A DNA stretch of 26,482 bases from positions 51,688 through 78,169 of the forward strand of contig MNCI01000868.1 in the NCBI GenBank assembly GCA_015680685.1, written 5' to 3'. This document shows positions 1 to 9,063 of this stretch, one piece after another (the first letter of the stretch is position 1; every line of letters starts with the position of its first letter). The notes under the pieces are model-generated. The model was not told where the DNA came from and ran no database searches. It was given only the letters and a program-made list of their open reading frames with translations. Position numbers and translations under genes: made by a program. This DNA is from Gnetum montanum (taxonomy: Eukaryota; Streptophyta; Gnetopsida; Gnetales; Gnetaceae).

Positions 1-108
1 CCCCACTTTAGGTTGTGTACTCCAATCTTCATCGTCATATAGTTCGTTGGTTCTCCAATGAACTTCCTCACTAAGTGTGGCATTATTATAGTCTTATAGG
101 ACAGGCAT
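1..108 (-). pseudogene. gag N-terminal fragment of copy C
   Basis: From an ATG at 108-106 on the minus strand, a frame reads MPVL, one TAA, then a hydrophilic acidic stretch (DYNNATLSEEVHWRTNEL and beyond) to the window edge. Its place, about 110 bases downstream of the primer site, is that of gag. The N-terminal gag sequences of copies A and B are also acidic and hydrophilic, but I cannot align them residue by residue. The TAA at codon 5 is consistent with a CAA-to-TAA change. A different frame is open for longer near here but begins inside the leader and has no family resemblance. Product and start are tentative. Confidence 0.45.
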
Positions 109-220
109 GGTTGTGAAGTTGTGTGTGAAATGACTTTCAATAATTATTTCTTTCTAAAAGATATATCGTTAAGTCCTTTACAGCGACCTTGTATGATATA
201 ACTAATCTAGATAACTAGCA

Positions 221-241
221 CTGTCCCCAGCAATGGTGCTA
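221..241 (-). other. Primer binding site for tRNA-Asp (copy C)
   Basis: Minus strand reads TAGCACCATTGCTGGGGAC, one base after the LTR end CTCATCA. This matches the complement of the plant tRNA-Asp 3' end (TGGCGCCGTTGCCGGGGA) except for G-to-A and C-to-T changes. The tRNA sequence is from general knowledge. Confidence 0.85.
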
Positions 242-720
242 ATGATGAGTGGCGAGGTACCCCTACACTCAACCATACGAATACGAGCGTTACACGTGCG
301 ATCCGGTCGAACTCCGCAGACAAACTAGTTGTGGCATCTAGATAGGTAGCCTTAGGTCGCAGTTCGCTATCTTCCCACTTGGACTAGTATTANTCTGAAG
401 GCAATGAAAAGTAATATTATCTAGGCTAAGAGAGAAAGGGTAAGAGAATCTAATCTAGCCTAAGTGCGATGAGCATCCATTCCTTGATCATCCATACACA
501 TCTTGGACTTCGTGCATGACTACCACTAGGATTACCAGGCGAAGATCCTAGGTACGCCACTAGGTTACCAAGTAGTCACACTTAATTGCTCGTAATCAAG
601 TCGTACTCATTCTGTGATTTAACATGAGTTTAAGGGTGAGAGAGATTAACTAGGAAAGCAATAAATAACATTAATTAAATGATTAAACTAAGTGAATGCT
701 ACAATGATGAAGTAATCTCG

Positions 721-773
721 ATCTTTATTTTCGATCATGTGCATGTCCAAGTACATCACACTCAAATAAAGGA
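721..773 (-). terminator. Poly(A) signal hairpin of LTR C
   Basis: On the minus strand ATCCTTTATTTGAG is followed after about 30 bases by AATAAAGAT. The two arms can pair, so AATAAA sits in the 3' arm of a stem. The same arrangement is seen in LTRs A, B and D. Confidence 0.55.
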
Positions 774-901
774 TGTCGTACAATTACATTCACCACACTG
801 CGGGCAGACACTAGAAAATATTCTATCTCTGGATGGGAAAAACTACTAGAGCTTCGCTAAGGGACAATAACTAAGTTCCTAAAACTGGGAAATTCGCCTC
901 T

Positions 902-909
902 TATTTATA
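902..909 (-). promoter_or_regulatory. TATA box of LTR C
   Basis: TATAAATA on the minus strand, in the context CTATAAATAAGAGGCGA, which is the same in copy D (11253-11260). Confidence 0.7.
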
Positions 910-925
910 GAAATTGAGGCAGGCC

Positions 926-1061
926 GCAATATCGCGTACGTGATATCACGGTTGATGTGATATCGTGGCTAATGTGATATTGCAGCCCATGCGATATCAC
1001 GACTATGATATCACAGTAGCGATATCACAGCCACTGTGATATCACGGCAGTGATATCACAG
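926..1061 (-). promoter_or_regulatory. U3 array of GTGATATCAC palindromes
   Basis: About nine copies of the palindromic decamer GTGATATCAC, or close variants (CAATATCGC, TGATATTGC, CGATATCAC), are spaced 12-20 bp apart directly upstream of the TATA box of copy C. The position in U3 suggests an enhancer-type array; the protein that would bind is unknown. Confidence 0.6.
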
Positions 1062-1111
1062 CTAGCAAATTCATGACTCATCAGATACACTTGACAAATG
1101 ATGCTTCATCA

Positions 1112-1560
1112 TGTCCCAACGACTCAACTATGTGACATATTAGGTCTCATCACATATCAAATTAAAAAGAAAATAAAAGAAAAACTCGACATAACCATAT
1201 AGTAGAGATCTTGGTAAAAAAAATCTAAAGAAATTACATGAAAACTAAAACATGGAAAAATAATTTTTATTTACCTAAAAATGCTTCATAAAAAATCTCC
1301 AAATCATGTAAAGGTTTCATGGAAAATAAGTAATAATAAGAACTTTCTTTGCACAAGTGTAATCCTTTGCAAGGAATAAGGCTCTACATAGGATAAAGAT
1401 AACTCTAGGGTTGGTGTATAAGACTTTAAAAGAATCTCCATTTTAAAGAAAGAGAGAATGCAAAAAAGAGAGATGAATTTAATTAAAGTCAAATAAAGGA
1501 TCATAAAAGCTTTATTTTTGTAGGACACAAATGGAAATATAGGATTTCACGACGAGAGTT
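1112..1560. other. No recognisable feature
   Basis: AT-rich sequence with stops in all frames beyond about 75 codons. I see no gene or repeat signature here. TGTCC at 1112-1116 is the presumed target site of copy C. Confidence 0.4.
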
Positions 1561-1740
1561 TAGATCATCATCATCATCATCTTCTTGGCCTTATTCCAAT
1601 AAAATTGGATTAGCTATATAAATTCTTTTTTGTCATTTACCTCTATGAAGAGGTAGATTTTCATTTATTTACAATTTCTTTAGGTCATCTTTAATCATTT
1701 TTTCCATGTCTTTTTTTGATCTTCCTTTCAATGACTTTCC
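1561..1740. repeat. Possible LINE/SINE tail remnant
   Basis: A TCATCATCATCATCATC run is followed by CCTTATTCCAATAAAATTGG and GGATTAGCTATATAAATTC. This resembles the tail block common in plant non-LTR elements, where a TCA run precedes a CCCAACTAAATTGGGGTCGGCTA-like sequence and a T-rich stretch with TTTGATCTTCC. The resemblance is from memory and the copy is degraded. Confidence 0.35.
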
Positions 1741-2726
1741 TAGAACACTAATGTAGGAACTTTTTTATAGGCCCATTATCTACTCTTTTTTGCTACCCAA
1801 ACTATTTAAGGCATCATTTCTATAGCTTATCTAAAGTAAAAGTCAATTCAAGTCTTTCTCTAATGTCTACATTGTGGAATTTGGACCCATAATAAATTAG
1901 GAAATGGGATAATCTTCACATGAATAGTGATCCACAAAAGCCCACGACTGTCAAAGATATAAACAAATTAATGGTTTAGATAATTAAGAATAAATCAATA
2001 TTTCATAGTAAGAAGGAGCTTTGATAACCTACCCAAGATAAATATAGCATGTTTTGGACTATAATTAATAATCTAAGTAAATCAATATAAAGTAAATAAT
2101 TGAGATAAATAGACCATAATCTATGGGGTCATGGAAGCCCATATATGTATGTATATATGTATATGTATATGTGGAAGATATCTATTTTTTTTTATTTTAT
2201 TTTTTGCATAAATCACATGCATAAAGTAATTCCAATAAAATTACCTCTATGATCCACATCCATCCCAAACCTTAGTTCTTACTACGAGATATCAAGAGTT
2301 TAGCAAATAACATAAAAAGTTCAACAAGATTAATCATAGGATATCAAATAAGAAATCAATAGATCAAATTTTGTATTTACAAGCTTAAAGAACCAATAAA
2401 ATTTACTATTCATGGTAAACTATCAAATAAGAGGTTAAAAGGTTTAAATTCATTAGAGCATAATTTATACAAAATATATTAATTGTACTAAGCATAAATA
2501 TTAAATATGACTAAACCATTACGAAATGTTGAAATAAGAGGTTACAATATCAAGCCTCATCAAAGCATGGTTGATACAAGAAGAGGGGATGTCAGAATCT
2601 AAAACCATTTTAATAATATTTATGCCCAATACATATAGTCAAATTAGAACTTTATAATTAGATTTACTTTCATCCTCTTATTCTTTATGCCATCTAGAAG
2701 TTTCAATGTTAAAAATGTTCAACCAA
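1741..2726. other. AT-rich spacer with a TATG/TA microsatellite
   Basis: No gene seen. At 2141-2172 there is a short run of ATATATG and TATG units. The rest is low-GC unique-looking sequence. Confidence 0.4.
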
Positions 2727-2912
2727 TAGCAAGAGTTTGAAATGGTGGATGGGGAAGAGTAGATGATGTTATCTATAGTACTAGTAGTATGATCTTATTA
2801 AATGTCCTTAATCCAACATTTTCTTTAGAGACAATGGAATGTTTGGTTAGCCATTCTTAAGCCATTTTGTGGATGATTGAGAAGTCAAACCTTCATTGAA
2901 TTTTGTAGGCCA
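2727..2912 (+). repeat. ~190-bp diverged duplication, copy 1
   Basis: Aligns with 3283-3468. Shared landmarks in order are AGAGTTTGAAATGG, CTTATTAAAT.TCCTTAATC, GCCATTTTGTG and TTGAGAAGT. Nature unknown. Confidence 0.6.
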
Positions 2913-2928
2913 TACGCTCTTAGCTATA

Positions 2929-2933
<5 letters not shown>

Positions 2934-2969
<36 letters not shown>
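2934..2969. repeat. (TA)n microsatellite
   Basis: Almost perfect TA dinucleotide run of about 17 units, lying between the two copies of the ~190-bp duplication. Confidence 0.9.
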
Positions 2970-2970
<1 letters not shown>

Positions 2971-3282
2971 CTAGTTCAATGTTGTCACTATCATCACATG
3001 AAGGCTCTCCTCTTTTTTATTTCTCTTCATTTTTTCTATCTTTCTTATCTACTCATCTACCCATTCTTTTAGTTGCTTTCATTGTTTGTTATCAAGATTT
3101 TTGTTCATGTTATCTTAGTCTTTCTTCTAGCAATGGTTGAATATAGCAATTTGTTATAGACACTTTATTTTATTCCTACTAGCTTCTTTGTACATTTGTT
3201 TTAGTACCTAGTTTATTTTGTTGTAGATTTGCAAAGTTGTTGTGTAGGAAGAGAGAATTGATGTAAAAATGTTTGGATAAGA

Positions 3283-3468
3283 GCAAAAGTTTGAAATGGT
3301 CGATGTAAAGGAGAAAATAGTATTATTTGCAATACATGTAGTATAGTCTTATTAAATATCCTTAATCTGGCATCTACTTCAAAGGGAAGAGAATGTCTAG
3401 TTACTTGTCCCTGAGGCATTTTGTGAATGCTTGAGAAGTTAAGTCTCTGTTAACTTTTGTTAGTTTTT
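3283..3468 (+). repeat. ~190-bp diverged duplication, copy 2
   Basis: Second copy of the unit at 2727-2912, about 556 bp downstream and in the same orientation. No coding potential is supported in either copy. Confidence 0.6.
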
Positions 3469-3779
3469 TTATTCTAATTTTTGTATTTTTGATTCTTGAT
3501 ATCTTCGTTGCTTGTACCTGTTCATTGTTTTATTATACTAAAATCAAAGTTGAAGTTAGAAGATATTGAAAAAAATTGAAATCATAAGTAAATCAAAATG
3601 TTTATTTCACATAAAATAGATCTAGAGTACCTCATCTTTTGCAAGTTGAATGTCAACCTTTGTAGCTAAAAGTTGTTATGTATTGTAGATTTAGTTTGTT
3701 GAATTTGTTTTTTCATATTTGAATAAGATCTATGAAGGAATTGTAGAAAATTTGATAATGGAAGAATTCCAAATTGGAT

Positions 3780-4140
3780 GAGTAGATAGTAGAAATTGCA
3801 AATAGTAGAATACAATGAATCAAAAAAACAAGAAAACAAAATTCAAGATCATTAATACTTGAAATAGTAGGTTGTGATGAGTAAAGAGTAGAGTCATATC
3901 CAATGAAGAGTAGGCTATGATGAGCAAAGACCAAGGTTAGATCCTTTGGAAATCATAACCTGAAATAAAAAAATGGTAGAAATTACAAAGAGCAAGTTGC
4001 AATGCATAATGTCACAGACAACAAAAACTTCGAATAGTAGAATACAATGAATAAAAAAAATAGCAAAAGAAAATTCAAATTTCAAATCAAAAATTAGAAA
4101 TAGTAGAACACAATGAATAAAAAATAGAAAAACCAAATTG
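3780..4140 (+). repeat. Short degenerate repeats at the edge of the tandem array
   Basis: The motif AATAGTAGAATACAATGAAT recurs with few changes near 3802, 4034 and 4099, mixed with GTAGGCTATGATGAGCAAAG-type pieces that are frequent in the larger array at 4405-5680. The plus strand is strongly purine-rich. Confidence 0.55.
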
Positions 4141-4404
4141 AAAGAGTAAATGAGGGGAAAAACAAAAACAACAAATATTAATTATCAAGAATTAGATGTA
4201 AGATTTGAGGAAATTTTCAAAAGTCAAATGGAAAATAATTGTTACATGTCAACTAATTATTAATCAATAAAAATATTATCATTAAACATTATTTTTATTT
4301 AAAAAGGCAAAGGAAAAAATCTAAAAATGGAGAAATGTAATTCAATATTGTCATTAAAACATGAAAACATAATTCAATCTAATTGTTATTTGAATAGAAG
4401 TTAA

Positions 4405-5680
4405 AAATTGGAAAATTTTGAAAATAAGAAAAGGGGAAAAAATTCAAAATTGCATGTAAACAATAGGCTATGAAAATTGTAATTGAACATTATTAGGCTT
4501 AGAGTAGGATCAAATCTAGCAGTGAGTAGAGAGCAAGATCAAATCCAATAAAAATTAGGGTGTGATGCATAGTAGAATCTGGTGAAGAGCAGACTATGAT
4601 GAGATCTATTGATGAGCAGGCTCTGATGACCAAAGAGTAGGGTTTGAAAAAAAAGAAATTAAATTTAATATTATCGTTAAAACATGAAAACATAATTGTT
4701 ATTTGGAGAGGAGTTAAAAAGTGGAAAATTCGAAATTGAGAGGAGAGGAAAAAATTCAAAATTACATTTAAATAGCAAGCTATGAAAATTGCAATTGAAC
4801 ATTACTAGGCTAAGAGCACGATCAGATCTAGTGATGAGGAGAAAGTAGGGCCACATCTGATGAAAATTAGGCTATGATGTAGAGCAGAATTGAACAACAA
4901 GCTATGATGAGATCCACCAAAGAGTAAGCTCCTTTGAGCAAAGAGTAGGATTGGATTTGGTGGAAATTATAAATAACAAGGGCTTAAATTTGCCAGAGAG
5001 CTAGCTATGATGAGCAAAAAGTAAGGCCAGATCTAACAAAAATCAATTTTTGAAAATGAGAAAAAGGATAAAATTCAAAATTTTCTGTAAACAACAGGCT
5101 ACGAAAATTATAATTGAACATTATTAGGGTGAGATCTAATGGAGAGAAAGGTTAAATCTAGTGATTATTAGGTTGTGATTCAGAGCAAAATCTAGTAGAG
5201 AGCAAGTTGTGATGAGATTCACTAAAGAGAAAGCTCTAATGAATAAAGAATGAGTCAAATCCAGTAAAAATCATAAACAATAGGGACTTAGATTTGGCAA
5301 AGAGCTAGCTTTGATGACTAAAGAGTAGGGTCAAATCTAGCAAAAATTAGTTTTCCAAAATGAAAAAAAAAAGAATAAAATTTAAAATTGCATGTAAGTA
5401 ACAAGCTATGAAAATTACAATTGAACATTACCAAGCTCAAATCTAGCAAAGAGTAGGGTTATATTTGGCAAGAATCATGTTATGATGTAGAGCATAATCT
5501 AGTGAAGAGTAGGTTGTGATGAGATTCAATGGAGAGCAGGGTATGATTAGGAGAGAGTAGGGCCAAATCTACCAGGAATAATAAATAACAGGGACTATGA
5601 TGCAAAGCAAAATCTTATAGAGAGTAGGTTGTGGTGAGTAGAGGTTTTGCTAAGAGGATTTCAAGATAGCAACATAAGTA
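4405..5680 (+). repeat. Tandem array of ~310-bp units
   Basis: Four units can be phased on the block CTATGAAAATT..AATTGAACATTA. TTGAACATT starts at 4483, 4795, 5114 and 5421, giving periods of 312, 319 and 307 bp. Each unit has an A-rich part (AAAATTCAAAATTGCATGTAAA...) and a part built of shorter subrepeats of the type AGCAGGCTATGATGAGATC and GAGTAGGGTCAAATCTAG. The plus strand is purine-rich throughout. No open frame is conserved between units, so this is satellite-like DNA or an internal array of an unrecognised element. Confidence 0.75.
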
Positions 5681-5800
5681 GTAAACATTTTGTGGATTAG
5701 TGTATATATTGGGGTGGGTAAGATTATTTCACTGTAACTTGATAGTGGAGGAGCATAGTAGGGGGACAAGGATTAAAGAAAACATAGCGTATAGATGGGA

Positions 5801-5870
5801 GGATGCCTCACAAAAGATTAGTGTAGATGGAATGGGATGGTGCCTTTATAGAAAGTGTTTCATTATAGTA
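5801..5870 (+). repeat. ~70-bp direct duplication, copy 1
   Basis: Aligns with 5969-6038: shared ATGCCT.ACAAAA, TTAGTGTAGAT-like, GGATGG and GTGTTT..TTATAGT blocks. Purine-rich, non-coding. Confidence 0.5.
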
Positions 5871-5968
5871 TATAAATTGGAAAGGAGGGGAGAGGGAAGG
5901 GGGCACTAACAAAATAGTAGTGTTTAAAAAGCATTGTTGGTGGGTAGGGGGGAGAGTGAGAGTAGGGA

Positions 5969-6038
5969 AATGCCTTACAAAAAGTAGTGTAGATAGGACT
6001 AAGGATGGAGGGTGTGGAAGAGGGTGTTTAGTTATAGT
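5969..6038 (+). repeat. ~70-bp direct duplication, copy 2
   Basis: Partner of 5801-5870, 168 bp downstream in the same orientation. Confidence 0.5.
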
Positions 6039-6184
6039 TTTTCATAGAGATTCTACACCTAATTTTCTTCCCTCATTGGTTTAGGATGACATCATACTTT
6101 AGTTGAATTTCTAAATGTTTCCCTTTGTAGTTTTCTTTTTTATTAACAAAAAGCCTTTAGTAGGAAATAAAAACCCATTTGGGT

Positions 6185-6298
6185 GCTTTTGAATAACAAC
6201 AAGATGTGAGCCTTTTCCTACCCTAGAGGGAAGGTTTTTCAGATTTCGTTGTAAGGATGAAGACCTAAAAAGGCACCCCTAAAACCATTGGACCTTTT
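6185..6298 (+). repeat. Inverted repeat, left arm
   Basis: Pairs with the reverse complement of 6800-6910. Shared landmarks are CTTTTGAA, CCTTTTCCTA.CCTAGAGGG, GTTGTAAGGATGAA and CATTGG.CTTTT. The loop of about 500 bp holds a minus-strand tRNA-like SINE piece. This may be two oppositely inserted copies of a short element rather than one MITE. Confidence 0.6.
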
Positions 6299-6399
6299 CT
6301 TTTTGTTATTTTGGAGTTTCTCCTCTACTTATCTAATTTTGTATTCTCAGTCTAAATTTTTATTTTTAATATATTTATTTTCAGGGTCAACACCCAAAT

Positions 6400-6490
6400 T
6401 AGAATTTTACAACTTAACATTGCCTAGTAAAATTAAACCCATGACTTGGAGCTTCCAAATCAAGAGTCTTATTATAGGCTAATACCTCAT
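6400..6490 (-). mobile_element. tRNA-derived SINE-like piece 1
   Basis: Minus strand reads TGAGGTATTAGCCTATAATAAG, then GACTCTTGATTTGGAAGCTCC and AAGTCATGGGTTTAATTTT. The first part matches a decayed pol III A box (TRGCCTAGTGGTAAG) and the second a decayed B box (GGTTCAATTCC). It aligns with 7248-7345. Confidence 0.55.
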
Positions 6491-6799
6491 TATTAGATTA
6501 ATATGAAAAAGTATCACATAATTAAGTTATTCTAAATAAAATGTATAAGCTATATATGTTATAAAAATAGCATTTAATCAAATAATAGTTATACCTAATA
6601 ACACCGATCCTATACCAAGTTATACTACTATATTGATATTATAATATATTTGTGTAGACTGAGAGGATCTATTAAATAAATAAACTTGTGCAAAATATAT
6701 TATTAGCTATAATGAGGGGTTGTCAAACAAAAAAAGAAATAATAATTTAAAAATTCATAGTATATTGGATTATGGACATAGAACAAAGACTCTAAATAA

Positions 6800-6910
6800 A
6801 AAGCCCAATGATTTTGGAATTTCTTATTATGTTTTCATCCTTACAACCAATCCTAAAATGCCTACCCTCTAGGTTAGGAAAAGGATTAGGCTTTGCCCTT
6901 GTTCAAAAGT
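6800..6910 (-). repeat. Inverted repeat, right arm
   Basis: Reverse complement partner of 6185-6298. It ends about 50 bp before the tRNA-like piece at 6963. Confidence 0.6.
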
Positions 6911-6962
6911 GTCCTTATATATTTTTCTTTCTTATTAAAATATTTCTTGTAGGGACCATCAT

Positions 6963-7030
6963 TTAGAGTGATGGCAAGATGTTCATTTCTCAAGTTGAAG
7001 ACTTGGGTTTGAGCTTGGGTGCAACAATTC
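6963..7030 (+). mobile_element. tRNA-derived SINE-like piece 2
   Basis: GAGTGATGGCAAGATGTTCA, then TTTCTCAAGTTGAAGAC and TTGGGTTTGAGCTTGGGTG give an A-box-like and a good B-box-like (GGGTTTGAGCTTGGG) arrangement at tRNA spacing. This looks like a second tRNA type from the other three pieces, so it is a different SINE or a different head. Confidence 0.5.
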
Positions 7031-7247
7031 AAAGAGGTTAGGCTTTTACTCATCTACCAACCCTCCCAAAACCTTACTTAGCAGGATGAGTACTGTGGCT
7101 CAAGGTGGTGATCCTATTAAAGGGTTTCTTGTAAAGAGAAGAAGCAAAATCTCTCCAATGGAAAATGAATATATACCAAGCTATATGAAATCCAAAATAT
7201 TATTAAATAATCAAGCCATGACTAGACAACCTATATCAAGTGAACAA
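7031..7247. other. No recognisable feature
   Basis: Short AT-rich stretch between two SINE-like pieces. It may include the 3' body of piece 2, but I cannot define its end. Confidence 0.3.
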
Positions 7248-7345
7248 TGAGGTGTTAGCCTAGTGGTAAAGACTCTTGATTTGAAAAATCCAAGTCATGG
7301 ATTCAATTTTGGTAGGCAATGCTAAGTTATAAATTTCTAATTGGA
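7248..7345 (+). mobile_element. tRNA-derived SINE-like piece 3
   Basis: TGAGGTGTTAGCCTAGTGGTA carries a clear A box; GGATTCAATTTTGG about 40 bases later is the decayed B box. Between them CTTGATTTGAAAAATCCAAG can form an anticodon-type stem. The tail GCAATGCTAAGTTATAAA extends the match to piece 1, beyond a tRNA's length, which favours a SINE over a lone tRNA pseudogene. Confidence 0.6.
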
Positions 7346-7514
7346 CTATATATCCTAGGGTGTACCTATATTACAATTATTTCAAGGTTCTAACAATACA
7401 GCCTATATCAAATCTTAATCAAATAAATCATCAAAGGTTCAAGGATTTGTTAAAACTAGAACTAGCAAATTATATGTATTCCTAGGACAAATAGCCAACA
7501 TGAAACTTTAATAG

Positions 7515-7603
7515 AGCTTTTTATAATTTAGTGCTATTTATTGGAATAGAATCCATAACTTGGAGTTACCAAATCAAGAGTCTTACCATTAGGCTAACAC
7601 CTT
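7515..7603 (-). mobile_element. tRNA-derived SINE-like piece 4
   Basis: Minus strand reads AAGGTGTTAGCCTAATGGTA, then GACTCTTGATTTGGTAACTCC and AAGTTATGGATTCTATTCC. It is an inverted partner of piece 3, about 170 bp apart. Confidence 0.55.
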
Positions 7604-8707
7604 CTTTTTAAAAGGTTCAAGATTTGAAATACATAGTGTTACCTATATTTGAATTGAAATTTTTAATATTTTGATTAGGAATAAAATTAAGAAATAAATT
7701 GTGTTCAAAGAAATAAAAAAATCATTGACAACATTCATTTAAAGTATATTAGTAATACTTTGGACATTCCATTAACATTGGGTTGAGAGGGAGGATAGCT
7801 CTACATTGTCAATAAAACTAGCTTCTTTAAAAGGCATTATCTTCAAGAATTGCTAAAATGAAATATCTTATAAATTTTCTTTATGATTTCTTGGACATAA
7901 TAAAAATTTCCAGTTTCCAATTTCCATAAATATTTACCCTTATGAAGATATAAGACATATTTGCTAAGAGATAGATTTCCTCAGGTTTGTTTTATAGAAC
8001 TATCTGGAAACCATTAGGTTGTGAGATATTAGGAACATATATTTGTTTTCTCCTTAGACGTTGAAGTATTCTTTCAAATAAAATTAGCTGGAACATTCCT
8101 TTAAGACATATTTCATCAAATAAATTAAAAAGAAAAGAAGTAATTAATCATTAGAGCTTAAGAAGGAATGACCTTAGTAGGATTTGTGACATCTTTTTGT
8201 TGATGTGCTTGCATTAACTTCTTATAAAGCATCAAAGGTCATGAGTGGAATAATTTATCCTTTTGGTCACAATAATGACATCACTTTAAAAAATTATAAT
8301 ATAAAACTTCTACATATAATTAATTCCACCAAAACATAGAAGAATTTATTGCATAAGAGAGTCAAGATCCATCTAAATCATATATTAAGTTCTATGCAAA
8401 CCACTAGATATCATTAGTGTTTTAGAATGCTTAATTAGTCTAATTCAAAAGATGATATATTTTAAAATTGTTTATAAAAATCAATGGTAGAATTGTACAC
8501 TTAACAAAATAGGGTATCCTTTGATATTCATAGGACACTAGATCAAAAATAAAAGTCAGCTTATGAATAATCATTAAACATGGTGATGATAGAAAACACA
8601 ATATTTAGGGCCTTAGAAACCATTGTTGAATTAGCATATTTCACTAATAGAAATGAATTCCAAAGGTACATCGCATGAAGGGGTTTTAAACCTTGATCAT
8701 TCTAAAT
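7604..8707. other. AT-rich spacer, no gene seen
   Basis: Stops in all six frames and no recognisable repeat. TAAAT at 8703-8707, directly before LTR A, is the presumed target site of copy A and should recur after the rest of its 3' LTR, beyond this window. Confidence 0.4.
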
Positions 8708-8724
8708 TGATGAAGCATCAAAGT

Positions 8725-8870
8725 GTTGTGTCAATGGACCCCTGTTAATGTGGCCTCATCGATGGGTCCCCATTGATGCGGCCCCATCTATGTGGTGTTG
8801 CCCTATTGACAAGGTCATGCCAATGTAGCGTTTGCTACATTTATGGGACCCTATCGACATAGCTCCACAA
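8725..8870 (+). promoter_or_regulatory. U3 array of CATCGATG-like palindromes (5' LTR A)
   Basis: Units such as CCTCATCGATGGGTCCCC, CATTGATGCGGCCCCATC, TATTGACAAGG and CCCTATCGACATAG repeat every 15-25 bp up to the TATA box. The 3' LTR copy at 21715-21855 is better kept, with GCATCGATGGGGCC and CCCCATTGATGGGG. Confidence 0.6.
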
Positions 8871-8877
8871 TAAAATC

Positions 8878-8885
8878 TATAAATA
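8878..8885 (+). promoter_or_regulatory. TATA box of LTR A
   Basis: TATAAATA in the context AATCTATAAATACAC. Transcription would start about 30 bp downstream. Confidence 0.65.
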
Positions 8886-9010
8886 CACTCTCAATAGTTG
8901 TGTTTATGGGAGGACAAGTCATAGCTGTATCAAAGCTCTTGCAATGTTGTCATTTAAGAGTTAGAATATTTCTCTGAGTACCTGCAATAGGAGTTAAAAA
9001 GTGTACGGAT

Positions 9011-9063
9011 CTTTATTTGAGCACTTATGTACCTGAGCACACCATGTGAATGGTAATAAAGAT
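9011..9063 (+). terminator. Poly(A) signal hairpin of LTR A
   Basis: ATCTTTATT near 9010-9018 can pair with AATAAAGAT at 9055-9063. The signal AATAAA lies in the 3' arm, as in LTRs B, C and D. Confidence 0.55.

Larger units (their letters stand above)
1..1111 (-). mobile_element. Ty3/Gypsy element, copy C (5' end only, minus strand)
   Basis: Read on the minus strand, this is an LTR (1111 down to 243), one spacer base, a tRNA-Asp primer site (241-221), an untranslated leader and the first codons of gag (from 108), which run off the left edge. The order LTR, primer site, gag shows that 243-1111 is the 5' LTR and that the element body lies to the left, outside the window. The LTR belongs to the same subfamily as the solo LTR at 10540-11326. 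The five bases after the LTR, TGTCC at 1112-1116, should recur at the far end of the element if it is complete. Family assignment rests on the primer site and on LTR similarity to copies A and B. Confidence 0.85.
243..1111 (-). repeat. 5' LTR of copy C
   Basis: On the minus strand the LTR starts TGATGAAGCAT and ends CTCATCA, so it has TG...CA ends with short inverted termini. It holds a ~205-bp U3 with a palindrome array (926-1061), a TATA box (902-909), an AATAAA signal in a hairpin (721-773), and a conserved 3' end (GGTTGAG...GGGGTACCTCGCC...CATCA) shared with copies A, B and D. The plus-strand sequence from 243 aligns over most of its length with 10540-11326. An N at 393 replaces about 64 bases present in copy D. 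Confidence 0.9.

Noticed and set aside
926-1061. CRISPR-like array
   Set aside because: Units are 10-bp palindromes with 4-10-bp spacers inside an LTR of a plant retrotransposon; sizes do not fit CRISPR.
3713-4759. Minus-strand open frames rich in Phe, Leu and Ile
   Set aside because: They are the complement of purine-rich tandem repeats; the hydrophobic composition follows from the base bias.
5700-5909. 69-codon plus-strand ORF
   Set aside because: It spans one copy of a purine-rich duplication; the second copy (5969-6038) does not keep the frame.
7248-7320. Functional tRNA gene
   Set aside because: The B box is decayed (GGATTCAATTTTGG), the acceptor stem does not pair, and similarity to sister copies extends past the tRNA end.
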